DNA from: UBA2450 sp045226015
Lineage (GTDB): Bacteria; Bacillota_I; Bacilli_A; RFN20; CAG-826
NCBI GenBank assembly: GCA_045226015.1
Contig: JBGVBY010000013.1
Span: 124,001 to 188,000, forward strand
Reading direction: 5' to 3'
Length of the DNA: 64,000 nucleotides
Shown: positions 26,036 through 34,100 of the stretch, in pieces
How the letters are laid out: each line of letters opens with the position of its first letter
Position numbering within the stretch: the stretch's first letter is position 1
Notes under the pieces: generated by a model
Told to the model about the DNA's origin: nothing
The model's database searches: none
What the model saw: only the letters and a program-made list of their open reading frames with translations
Made by a program: the position numbers and the translations under genes

Positions 26036-28426
26036 ATGTTAGTTAGTATTAATGAATTAAAGAAATACGTAGATTTAAGTGGACTAGATGCGAATAAAAT
26101 CGCTGATGGTTTAACTTTTGCCGGCATCGAAGTTGAAGAAGTTAGTAAACTCGCTAGCGGAACAAACTTAGTTATCGGACATGTTTTAGAATGTGAAGAA
26201 CATCCTGATAGTGATCACCTCCATGTTTTAAAAGTTGATTTAGGTGACGAAGTTAAACAAATCGTTTGTGGTGCCCCTAACGCAAGAAAAGGACTAAAAG
26301 TCATTGTTGCTCGTATCGGTGCTAAACTTCCTGGAGGAGAAATTAAACCTTCTACCATTAGAGGAGTTGCTTCCGAAGGAATGTGCTGTTCCTTGCTTGA
26401 ACTTGGAGTTGACTCAAAGTACTTAAAAGAAGAACAAACTAAAGGTATTGAAGAATTACCTAGTGACGCTCCAGTTGGAGAAAGTGAAGTCCTTAAATAT
26501 TTAGGTTTAGATGATGAAATCCTTAACCTTAAGATTTTAGCGAATCGTCCAGACTTACTTTCTATTTATAACGTCGCTAAAGAAGTTGGCGCTATCTTTG
26601 ATAGAAAAGTTAATATTCCTTCTTTTGAAGTTAAAAACAGTTTTGAAACTGACTTAGTCGTCGGTTCAAAAACTTCTAGATGCTCTCAATTCTCAGGTAG
26701 AGAAATCAAAAATATCCATATCAAAGAATCTCCAAAATTCATTGTTGAGGCTCTTAGATCAATGGGTATTAGAAGCATCAATAATATCGTTGATATCGGT
26801 AACTATGTAATGCTCCTTACTGGACAACCATTACATATGTACGATAAAGATAAACTCGATAAAGCCGAATTAATCGCTAAAGATGACTTAATGGTGGACT
26901 TTGTTGCTCTTGATGAAAAGAGCTATTCCATCATTCCTAATGACATCGTTATTACTTGTAATAACAAAGCGATGTGTTTAGGTGGAGTCATGGGCTCTTT
27001 AGGATGTGCGGTTGATAACAACACTAAAAACATTTATATTGAAGCCGCCTCTTTTGATGGAGCCTCTATTAGACATACATCTTCTCGACTTGGTTTAAGT
27101 AGCGAATCTTCTTCTAGATTTGTCAAAGGTACAAACCATTTCCAAGCCGAATCCGTTATTGAACTCGCTTCATACTTAATCAAAGAATATTGTGAAGGCC
27201 AAGAGTTCTCTAATATCGTTACCTATCAAAGTGAAAAAGAACCAAATCAAGTTCTTCTTTGCTCCGTTAAACGTATCAATAATCGCTTAAGAACAGAATT
27301 TACTGAATCACAAATGAAAGACGTCCTTAATCGACTTAACCTTAAGGTTAGTGAAGTTAATGATGACGAATTCAAAGTTAAAGTTCCTAATTACAGATTA
27401 GATATAAGTAGGGAAGCCGATATTTCTGAAGAAGTTATTAGACTTCTCGGATTTGATAATGTGAAAAGTTCTTTACCTACTTTAGATGTTAGAGTCGGTG
27501 GCTTAACACTTAGACAATCTCGTTTAAGAAAGATTAGAGAATCCTTATTAAATAAAGGATTGGATGAATGTGTAACATATTCCCTTCTTAGCAAGACTAA
27601 TAGTGAGAAGTTCAATCTTCTTCACGACGAAGAACATTATGTATTACTCAACCCATTAACTGATGAACACGAAGTGTTTAGAACCCATATCCTTTATTCA
27701 CTTTTAGATGTCGCTAGTTACAATCTCAACCGTCAAAATAAGGATTTAGCATTATTTGAAACTGCGAATATGATTTCTAAATCCACACATCAAGAGCATT
27801 TAGCGGTTGTCCTTGTTGGTAACTCATTAACTCAAGATGTGATGAAAAAGGAACCATATGATTTCTTCCATATGAAAGGAATCGTGGAAAACATCTTTGC
27901 GTTACTCGGAATTGAAAATTCTAGATATAGATTTGATAGATTTAGTTCTTTTCTAGAAGAACTTCACCCAGGAAAGAGTGCTTCTATCATCTTCCAAAAC
28001 CAAGTTATTGGAGTGATGGGTGAACTTCATCCTGTTGCTAAAAACGAATTAGGATTTAGTAAAACTAATGTTGTCGTTTTAGAAATAAATTTAGAAGCTT
28101 TGCTTGAAGCAAAAGTCTCCTTAGCAAAGATGAGCCCAATTTCTAAATTCCCAACCGTTAATCGTGACTTAGCGTTAATCGTTAAGAGTGATATCGCAGT
28201 TGGAGACATCATTAAACTCGTGAAGAAAAATGGTGGTGGCCTAGTTAAAGATGTCAAAGTATTTGACGTCTACGAAGGGGCTAACCTATTAAAAGACTCT
28301 AAGAGTGTCGCTATTTCTATTTGCTTAGGAAAAGAAGGCACCTTAACTGATAAAGAGATTAATGACACTCTTGATAAAATCAAGTTTGAATTAAGCAAAA
28401 ACTATAACGCTCAACTCAGAATGTAA
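26036..28426 (+). CDS. pheT: Phenylalanyl-tRNA synthetase beta chain
   Basis: Structural and editing subunit of PheRS. Domains in order are a tRNA-binding EMAP-II-like OB fold (about 40-155), B3/B4 editing domain (about 210-390, MGIRSINNIVDIGNYVML and LGLSSESSSRFVKG), B5 (about 400-475), a catalytic-like core, and the C-terminal anticodon-binding ferredoxin domain (SKFPTVNRDLALIVK to the end). The 796-residue length matches B. subtilis PheT (about 804). AGGAGG is present before the ATG. It is followed 1 bp later by the YceD gene. Confidence 0.97.
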   Translation: MLVSINELKKYVDLSGLDANKIADGLTFAGIEVEEVSKLASGTNLVIGHVLECEEHPDSDHLHVLKVDLGDEVKQIVCGAPNARKGLKVIVARIGAKLPGGEIKPSTIRGVASEGMCCSLLELGVDSKYLKEEQTKGIEELPSDAPVGESEVLKYLGLDDEILNLKILANRPDLLSIYNVAKEVGAIFDRKVNIPSFEVKNSFETDLVVGSKTSRCSQFSGREIKNIHIKESPKFIVEALRSMGIRSINNIVDIGNYVMLLTGQPLHMYDKDKLDKAELIAKDDLMVDFVALDEKSYSIIPNDIVITCNNKAMCLGGVMGSLGCAVDNNTKNIYIEAASFDGASIRHTSSRLGLSSESSSRFVKGTNHFQAESVIELASYLIKEYCEGQEFSNIVTYQSEKEPNQVLLCSVKRINNRLRTEFTESQMKDVLNRLNLKVSEVNDDEFKVKVPNYRLDISREADISEEVIRLLGFDNVKSSLPTLDVRVGGLTLRQSRLRKIRESLLNKGLDECVTYSLLSKTNSEKFNLLHDEEHYVLLNPLTDEHEVFRTHILYSLLDVASYNLNRQNKDLALFETANMISKSTHQEHLAVVLVGNSLTQDVMKKEPYDFFHMKGIVENIFALLGIENSRYRFDRFSSFLEELHPGKSASIIFQNQVIGVMGELHPVAKNELGFSKTNVVVLEINLEALLEAKVSLAKMSPISKFPTVNRDLALIVKSDIAVGDIIKLVKKNGGGLVKDVKVFDVYEGANLLKDSKSVAISICLGKEGTLTDKEINDTLDKIKFELSKNYNAQLRM

Positions 28427-28427
28427 G

Positions 28428-28907
28428 ATGAAAATTAATCGTCATTTATTTAATAATAAAGATTACGTTATTGAAGATGATTTGGATTTTTCTAATGTTA
28501 AATTAGATCCAACTCATATTCGTAAGATCAGTAACGCTCACGCTAAGATTAGCGGTTTTGATTATGACGATTATCTTCTTCTTAACATCAGTTTAGATGC
28601 TGATACAATAGGAGTGTGCTCATACACTCTAGAAGATGTACCATTTAAGGTACATATTAACACAACTCTTACCTTCACTTATGAAGATGAAGAAGACACA
28701 ATCAAGATTGATAATCCAATTTTTGATATTGATCCGTATCTTCTTGATCTCATCATCTCTGAAGTTCCATTAACATTAGTTAAAAAAGGAGCTAAACTCC
28801 CAACAAGCGGTAATGGATATCGAGTGATAAGTGAAGATGAATATAACAAAGAAAACGAGAACAAAGTAGATAGTCGATGGTCTAAATTAGATGACATCGA
28901 ATTATAA
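28428..28907 (+). CDS. YceD/DUF177 family protein
   Basis: A 159-residue acidic protein with the family pattern GFDYDDYLLLNISLDADTIG and the VCSYTLEDVPFKVHI strand pair, ending in an Asp/Glu-rich segment. YceD is linked to 23S rRNA/50S biogenesis and normally precedes rpmF (L32). No rpmF follows here, which is unusual. It begins 1 bp after the pheT stop without a clear ribosome binding site, so it is likely translated by coupling. Confidence 0.8.
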   Translation: MKINRHLFNNKDYVIEDDLDFSNVKLDPTHIRKISNAHAKISGFDYDDYLLLNISLDADTIGVCSYTLEDVPFKVHINTTLTFTYEDEEDTIKIDNPIFDIDPYLLDLIISEVPLTLVKKGAKLPTSGNGYRVISEDEYNKENENKVDSRWSKLDDIEL

Positions 28908-28919
28908 GGAGGAGAGACT

Positions 28920-29840
28920 ATGAGTTCTTTTAAAGATTTACGTATCGTTGATAATTTTTATCAAACAAGTGCATTTTTCCCAATGCCAACACTTCTAATT
29001 TCTACATTAGATGAAGAAGGTAATACCACCTTAGGAGCGTACTCATTATGCTTCCCATATTACATTGCTGGAAAAGATTATTATGCGATGATATTGGAAT
29101 GCCGCAATAGTTCTAATACCGCTCAAAACATTTTAAGAACTGGAAAATGTGCTCTTAACTTTATTGAAGACAGTCGTAAAGATTTTGCAACTGCCGTTAA
29201 ACTTGGTTTCCCAGGAGAAACTCCAAAAGAAAAGATGACAAAGTCTACCTTTAAACTTGAAAAAGGTTTAGCAGAAGGAGTTCGACCAGAAGTTATCTCT
29301 ACTGCTTATCAAGTATTTGAATGTACTTGGGATGATACTTTAGAAGATGCTTATTTAGATAAATCTAAAATTGGTCAACTTGAAGGTATAGAAGGACCAT
29401 ATCGTAACTTTAATGGAGTTACCTCTAAGTTTGGATGTCACTTCATTTTAAAAATCGATAAGATTCTCATGAAAGAGAAATTCTATAACGCGATCATTAA
29501 TGGAGTGAAGGCGAGTAAGTTCCCAAAAGTTCCTGTTGATTACGGATATCGTGATAGTACATATTTCTGGTACACAAGGTTCAAATCAAGACCAATTAAA
29601 GAACCAATTCCTGCTGGAAAAGAAGCGAATATCGATAGTGTGATGTACGCTGCTAATAGAATAGATGATAAGGTCAAATTCACTAAAGAAGCTTGCCAAA
29701 TGATCGTCAAGATTCCTCGTGTTTTCCTTAAAGCCGCTCTTACCCAAATGGTGGATTACGCCAAAAAACAAGGTTGGACTCTGATCGATGTTAAAGAGAT
29801 GCAAGAAATCAGAGATAAACGTAGTAAAGAGAAGAAATAA
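28920..29840 (+). CDS. Flavin reductase-like (FMN-binding split-barrel) protein
   Basis: The 306-residue protein has the split-barrel opening FFPMPTLLISTLDEEGNTTLGAYS-like (about 19-42), then RNSSNTAQNILRTGKCALNFIE (about 61-82), which resembles the FMN phosphate-binding region of flavin reductases. The C-terminal third (about 210-306) has no motif I recognise. It may bind FMN; no substrate can be named. It is last in the pheST-yceD unit (GGAGG ribosome binding site, terminator after it). A shorter paralogue lies at 48534-49097. Confidence 0.75.
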   Translation: MSSFKDLRIVDNFYQTSAFFPMPTLLISTLDEEGNTTLGAYSLCFPYYIAGKDYYAMILECRNSSNTAQNILRTGKCALNFIEDSRKDFATAVKLGFPGETPKEKMTKSTFKLEKGLAEGVRPEVISTAYQVFECTWDDTLEDAYLDKSKIGQLEGIEGPYRNFNGVTSKFGCHFILKIDKILMKEKFYNAIINGVKASKFPKVPVDYGYRDSTYFWYTRFKSRPIKEPIPAGKEANIDSVMYAANRIDDKVKFTKEACQMIVKIPRVFLKAALTQMVDYAKKQGWTLIDVKEMQEIRDKRSKEKK

Positions 29841-29868
29841 TTTTCTATGAAAATTAAATTGAAATAAG

Positions 29869-29895
29869 ATTGCTGGAAACGGCAATTTTATTTTT
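29869..29895 (+). terminator. Terminator closing the pheST operon
   Basis: ATTGCTG (29869-29875), GAAA tetraloop, CGGCAAT (29880-29886), then TTTATTTTT. Confidence 0.85.
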
Positions 29896-29918
29896 GTAAA
29901 AATTCTTAAATTTATATA

Positions 29919-29947
29919 TTGCATATAATAAAAAAACTCGGTAAAAT
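29919..29947 (+). promoter_or_regulatory. Promoter of the division (dcw) cluster
   Basis: -35 TTGCAT (29919-29924), 17 bp, -10 TAAAAT (29942-29947), 34 bp before the mraZ ATG. Confidence 0.7.
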
Positions 29948-29954
29948 GTAGTCA

Positions 29955-29981
29955 AGTGGTAAAAAGTGGGAGAAAGTGGTA
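29955..29981 (+). promoter_or_regulatory. Three MraZ boxes
   Basis: AGTGGTA (29955-29961), AGTGGGA (29965-29971) and AGTGGTA (29975-29981) repeat with an exact 10-bp period between the -10 box and the mraZ start. MraZ is known to bind direct TGGGN-type repeats with this period and to repress its own operon; the position over the start site fits autorepression. The repeats also supply the GGGAG ribosome binding site. Confidence 0.85.
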
Positions 29982-30419
29982 ATGCTCTTTGGTAGTTACA
30001 AACACACTCTTGATGATAAAGGCCGTTTACTCATTCCTAAAAAGATTAAGGAAGAACTCAAAAACAGTCCTTCTTTATACATCATGAAAGGATTTGAGGG
30101 ATGTTTAGCTATTTACAATCAAGGCGAATTTGAAAAACTTGTCACAGAATGCGAATCTCTTTCTTTCAATAAAACAAACAATCGTTCCTACTTAAGAGTG
30201 ATGCTCGCTAGTGTTAGCGAACTTCCAATTGATAAAGTAGGAAGAATTCAATTACCATCTCAAGTTTTAGCAAAATTCCAGATCGGCAAAGAAGTGGTGA
30301 TACTTGGAGTAATCGATCACTTTGAAATCTGGGACGCAGTTAAATTTGATAAATATCAACAAGAGGCTAATGACAATTTCGAAAATATCGCTGAATCATT
30401 AGATAGAAGCGATGACTAA
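29982..30419 (+). CDS. mraZ: Transcriptional regulator MraZ
   Basis: AbrB-fold ring-forming DNA-binding protein at the head of dcw clusters. ATG 29982 gives MLFGSYKHTLDDKGRLLIPKK, the standard opening; the GTG at 29976 is inside the third MraZ box. Both halves of the internal duplication are present (DDKGRLLIPKKIKE and DKVGRIQLPSQVL). The 145-residue length is normal. It overlaps rsmH by 8 bp. It is likely self-regulated through the boxes just upstream. Confidence 0.97.
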   Translation: MLFGSYKHTLDDKGRLLIPKKIKEELKNSPSLYIMKGFEGCLAIYNQGEFEKLVTECESLSFNKTNNRSYLRVMLASVSELPIDKVGRIQLPSQVLAKFQIGKEVVILGVIDHFEIWDAVKFDKYQQEANDNFENIAESLDRSDD

Positions 30420-31341
30420 CGAACATATCCCAGTCCTTCTAAAAGAAGTAATAGAAGGCCTCAACATCAGAAAAGATGGAAAGTACTTAGACTTAACTCT
30501 TGGTAGAGCAGGTCATAGTAGTGAAATCTTAAAAAGATTAGATAAAAACGGATTACTGATCGGAGTCGATCAAGATGATGAAGCAATCGCTAAAAGTGAA
30601 GAAAGACTAGGTCATATTAGTTCAAACTTCGTATTAGTCAGAGACAACTTCGTTAATATTGATGAAATCCTTAAGAATCTAAAGATTGATAAAGTCGATG
30701 GAATCCTAATGGATCTAGGAGTAAGTTCTCCTCAATTCGATGATGAAAGCCGCGGATTCTCGTATCGATTCGATAGCGAACTCGACATGAGAATGGATAA
30801 AAGAAATAACGTCACAGCTAAACGAATCGTAAACGAATATTCAATTCAAGAATTAACCCGCATATTTAATGAATATGGGGAAGAAAAATATTCATTCCAA
30901 ATCGCTAGAAATATCGTCAAGAGTAGAGAAAATAAGCCAATAGAAACAACGTTCGAACTAGTTGACATCATTAAAAGAAGTAAACCTAGTAAAGAATTAA
31001 GTAAAGTTGGTCATCCTGCTAAACAAGTCTTCCAAGCCTTAAGAATTGAAGTCAATGATGAAATCAATGTCTTAAAGAACACGCTTGGTAAAGCTCTAAG
31101 CCATCTAAACAAGAATGGTAGACTCGCAGTCATCACATTCCACTCTGGAGAAGATAAAATAGTTAAAAAACTATTTAAAGACTTAACTGTTATTGAAGGT
31201 AATCGATATGATCTTCCAGATAATAACGAAAAAGTTGAATATCGCTTGATCACTAAAAAAGGAGTTAAACCAAGCGAACAAGAAATCGAAATTAATCACC
31301 GTTCAGTGAGCAGTGTATTAAGAATAATTGAAAAAATCTAA
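30412..31341 (+). CDS. rsmH: 16S rRNA (cytosine-1402-N4)-methyltransferase
   Basis: Formerly MraW. Methylates C1402 in the ribosomal P site using S-adenosylmethionine. HIPVLLKEVIEGL at the N-terminus, DLTLGRAGHSSEIL (about 24-37, usually DxTxGxGGHS), DGILMDLGVSSPQFDDESRGFS-like (about 99-118) and RIEVNDEINVL (about 216-226) identify it. The 309-residue length is typical. It is translationally coupled to mraZ. Confidence 0.97.
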   Translation: MTNEHIPVLLKEVIEGLNIRKDGKYLDLTLGRAGHSSEILKRLDKNGLLIGVDQDDEAIAKSEERLGHISSNFVLVRDNFVNIDEILKNLKIDKVDGILMDLGVSSPQFDDESRGFSYRFDSELDMRMDKRNNVTAKRIVNEYSIQELTRIFNEYGEEKYSFQIARNIVKSRENKPIETTFELVDIIKRSKPSKELSKVGHPAKQVFQALRIEVNDEINVLKNTLGKALSHLNKNGRLAVITFHSGEDKIVKKLFKDLTVIEGNRYDLPDNNEKVEYRLITKKGVKPSEQEIEINHRSVSSVLRIIEKI

Positions 31342-31355
31342 GAAAGGAGAAAATT

Positions 31356-31592
31356 ATGGTTTATAAGAACAAGCTCTACAAACATCATAAGAGTAAAGCG
31401 GTTTTAGTAATCCGTAATTTTTCATTCTTCTTTTCTGCGATGATAGCCCTTGCCGCTATCGCTGCAATTCCAACCTACATTAACGCTGCAAGTGTCAAAG
31501 AAACAAAAGCCGCAGAAGTGGTAGAAAAAGTTTCTGAAGAGAAAGAAAATGACACTAAAGAAGAAAAGTTGGAAACCTATAAAAGCTTATAA
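31356..31592 (+). CDS. Small single-pass membrane protein in the ftsL position
   Basis: A 78-residue protein: a basic cytosolic N-terminus (about 1-18, KLYKHHKSK), one membrane segment (about 22-44, NFSFFFSAMIALAAIAAIPTY), and a short external tail rich in Glu/Lys/Val. GAAAGGAG precedes the ATG. In dcw clusters the gene after rsmH is ftsL, and topology and place fit, but the external part is too short for a normal FtsL leucine zipper (FtsL is about 110-120 residues). It could be a reduced FtsL or an unrelated membrane protein. No sequence motif decides it. Confidence 0.75.
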   Translation: MVYKNKLYKHHKSKAVLVIRNFSFFFSAMIALAAIAAIPTYINAASVKETKAAEVVEKVSEEKENDTKEEKLETYKSL

Positions 31593-31616
31593 AACTTGAT
31601 CCCCCTCGAGTTTTGG

Positions 31617-31640
31617 GTCTGTGGCGACACAGACTTTTTT
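31617..31640 (+). terminator. Terminator inside the dcw cluster, before ftsA
   Basis: GTCTGTG (31617-31623), GCGA loop, CACAGAC (31628-31634), T6. It is preceded by another hairpin (AAAACTTGA with TCGAGTTTT, about 31601-31614). It separates mraZ-rsmH-small gene from ftsAZ. Confidence 0.88.
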
Positions 31641-31650
31641 ATTGGTTTTA

Positions 31651-31684
31651 ATTAACAAATTATTGTTAATAATACCGATATAAT
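31651..31684 (+). promoter_or_regulatory. ftsAZ promoter with upstream dyad
   Basis: A perfect dyad ATTAACAA, ATTA, TTGTTAAT (31651-31670) lies 8 bp before a consensus -10 TATAAT (31679-31684). There is no good -35; the dyad covers that place and may bind a regulator. Only 16 nt lie between the -10 and the ftsA ATG, without a ribosome binding site. Confidence 0.55.
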
Positions 31685-31700
31685 GTAGAATATTTCTCGT

Positions 31701-32897
31701 ATGAAAAAGAATACTATTGCTATTGAGATATCCCACAAATTCATCAAAATCGCTTTTGGTTTTGTTCAAGACGAACGTGTATACCTCAATTATGTTAAAA
31801 AAGTTAATATCAATCACCTATTAGAAAATGGTGCGATTAAAGAGAAAAACGAACTTATTAAAGAACTTAGTAGAGTGAATCCAGTCGTGGATCAAGAATA
31901 CTTAGTTAATTATTTAATTAATAATGTCAGTTTTGTTCTTCCTCCATATGGACTTGAAGTATATCAGACTTCTCAACTTACTTCAGTAACCAGCCCAGAA
32001 AAAGAAATTGGCGAGATTGATATTGTTAACTTATATTCAATGATCCGTAACAAAAAGTTACCTGTTGATAACGTCTTAATTGATATCATCCCTGAATCAT
32101 TTGCGATTGATAACGGTAACATGTACGCTCAAGCGCCTTTAGGCAAATTTTCTAGCGCAATTACTGCACACGCAAAAGTTTACACTGTTCCTAGAAGAAT
32201 TGATGAAGAATATAGTGGCATCTTAAAGGCTGCTAATATTCAAATTAAAAGAAAAGTTGCTTCAACATTTGCTAGTAGTGAACTATTAGCATCTTATAAA
32301 GATGTTCCTCAAACATATTTCTTGGTGGATATCGGTAGTGATTCTACATCTGTTTCCTTAGTAGGAAATAAGACTTTATTTGCTACACGTACCTTCTCTT
32401 GGGGTGGAGATAAGATTACTGATCGCATCATCAGTGCTTTTAACATCTCGGAAAAAGATGCTGAAAAAATCAAAATCATGTTTGGTTTAGATAAACGTGA
32501 ACTCAAATTCAACTATGTTGTTTCTTCAAATGAAAGCGAATTTGGTGATAACAAACATATCATTGATGAACTTAATTCCATCATTGAAAATGAACTCAAT
32601 GAATTCTACAAGAGTTTCATCGTTGCCATTGATGAATTATGCAAAGCATATAACGTCAGTGATTATACAAAACTCCCTCTCCTTTTAATTGGAGGAGGAT
32701 CTAAACTTAAAGGATTAGTTCCTTTCTTAGCAGATAAATCATCATTTAACGATATAAGATTAATGACTCCAAATTCTATTGGAGGAAGAGACCCAAGCTT
32801 ATTTGGAGTTCTTGGAGCAATATATATTGAACATAAATACCCAAGTATGGTTAAAGTGAATAAAACTCAAACTAGTAACGTTAGTAGGGAAGAATAG
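31701..32897 (+). CDS. ftsA: Cell division protein FtsA
   Basis: Actin-fold protein that tethers FtsZ filaments to the membrane. Phosphate motifs are visible (TIAIEISHKFIKIAFG near the N-terminus; LVDIGSDSTSVSLV near 210-223; LLLIGGGSKLKGLVPFL near 330-346), with an SHS2-like 1C region between. The 398-residue length is close to normal (about 420-440). It is divergent from textbook FtsA. The C-terminus ends NKTQTSNVSREE and shows no amphipathic membrane-targeting helix, which is odd for a tether. The identity rests on fold motifs plus position directly before ftsZ. Confidence 0.9.
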   Translation: MKKNTIAIEISHKFIKIAFGFVQDERVYLNYVKKVNINHLLENGAIKEKNELIKELSRVNPVVDQEYLVNYLINNVSFVLPPYGLEVYQTSQLTSVTSPEKEIGEIDIVNLYSMIRNKKLPVDNVLIDIIPESFAIDNGNMYAQAPLGKFSSAITAHAKVYTVPRRIDEEYSGILKAANIQIKRKVASTFASSELLASYKDVPQTYFLVDIGSDSTSVSLVGNKTLFATRTFSWGGDKITDRIISAFNISEKDAEKIKIMFGLDKRELKFNYVVSSNESEFGDNKHIIDELNSIIENELNEFYKSFIVAIDELCKAYNVSDYTKLPLLLIGGGSKLKGLVPFLADKSSFNDIRLMTPNSIGGRDPSLFGVLGAIYIEHKYPSMVKVNKTQTSNVSREE

Positions 32898-32908
32898 GAG
32901 AATAAGAT

Positions 32909-34012
32909 ATGCAAAACTATGATTTAGACAATTTCGAACCTGCCGCAAAGATTGTTGTCATCGGTGTTGGAGGCGCTGGAAATAACGCCGTCAATCGTAT
33001 GATTGATGAAGAAATCAGTAATGTTGATTTCTACGTTGCAAACACTGATAAACAAGCCTTAGCTACTTCTAAAAGTAAAAACCGTATTATTTTGGGTGAA
33101 TCTTTAACTGGTGGACTTGGCGCTGGTGGTGAACCAGAAATGGGTGAACAAGCCGCTGAAGCAAGCGCTGATGATATTAGAGAAATCGTTAAAGACGCTA
33201 ATATGGTTTTCGTTGCTGCTGGTATGGGAGGAGGAACCGGTACTGGTGCTGCTCCTGTTGTTGCGCGTATTGCTAAAGAAGCAGGCGCTTTAGTCGTTGC
33301 GATTGTTACTCGTCCATTCTCCTTTGAAGGAAAGAAAAGAACTGTCAATTCTATTGACGGTTTAAATAAACTTAAAAACGCTGTTGATAGCTTAATTGTT
33401 GTCAGTAATGACAAGCTCTTAATGACTAGTGGAAACACCACAATTAGTGACGCTTTTAATCAATCTGATATGGTCCTTGCTAGATCCGTTAAGACCGTTG
33501 TTGATTTAATCCTACTTCCTGCAATTATCAACCTTGATTTTGCTGATGTTAGAAACACTCTTAAAGATAGTGGTGTTGGTTTAATTGGCTTTGGAACTGG
33601 TAGCGGACCAAATAGAGCAAAAGAGGCTGCAAGTAACGCAGTGAGTTCTCCTTTACTTGAAGCAAGCATTGCTGGAGCAAGAAGAGCGATCGTTGCTATC
33701 ACTTGTGGTACACAAGTAAATCTATTTGAAGCTCAAGAATGTGTTAACCTTCTTATTGATGCGGCTGGTAACAATATCGACATCAAATTTGGTATCACAA
33801 TTAACGATCAATTAACTGATGAAATTCTCGTTAGTGTTATTGCGTCTGACTTTGAAAATGATGTTGATTTCACCGCTCAAACAGTGGCTACTCCAATCAT
33901 TAACAAAGAACAAGATGAAGAAGTCAGTGAACTTGAAGACACTGTTAAACGTGAACACGAACGTTATCTTGAAGAAGATTCAATTATTCCTAACTTCTTA
34001 AAAGAAAAATAG
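32909..34012 (+). CDS. ftsZ: Cell division protein FtsZ
   Basis: Tubulin-like GTPase of the division ring. The 367 residues have GVGGAGNNAVNRMI (about 19-32), the tubulin signature GGGTGTGAAPVVA (about 108-120), the T7 loop region NLDFADVR (about 208-215), and the C-terminal peptide SIIPNFLKEK that binds FtsA/EzrA-type partners. AGGAG ribosome binding site, 11 bp after ftsA. It ends the cluster with a terminator; no mur, mraY, ftsI or ftsW gene is present. Confidence 0.99.
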   Translation: MQNYDLDNFEPAAKIVVIGVGGAGNNAVNRMIDEEISNVDFYVANTDKQALATSKSKNRIILGESLTGGLGAGGEPEMGEQAAEASADDIREIVKDANMVFVAAGMGGGTGTGAAPVVARIAKEAGALVVAIVTRPFSFEGKKRTVNSIDGLNKLKNAVDSLIVVSNDKLLMTSGNTTISDAFNQSDMVLARSVKTVVDLILLPAIINLDFADVRNTLKDSGVGLIGFGTGSGPNRAKEAASNAVSSPLLEASIAGARRAIVAITCGTQVNLFEAQECVNLLIDAAGNNIDIKFGITINDQLTDEILVSVIASDFENDVDFTAQTVATPIINKEQDEEVSELEDTVKREHERYLEEDSIIPNFLKEK

Positions 34013-34028
34013 AGATTAGAAACAATGA

Positions 34029-34053
34029 AAAAGAGCGATTTCGCTCTTTTTTT
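34029..34053 (+). terminator. Terminator after ftsZ
   Basis: AAAGAGCGA and TCGCTCTTT pair around a tiny loop at about 34030-34049, followed by T4. Confidence 0.88.
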
Positions 34054-34100
34054 GTGCGTGTTTATGTGTAATAATATCTATGATATCGGAGGATTGTCCC

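Noticed and set aside
33031..33441. Long antisense ORFs over ftsZ and similar shadows elsewhere
   Set aside because: They follow the codon pattern of the real gene on the other strand and lack ribosome binding sites or homology.
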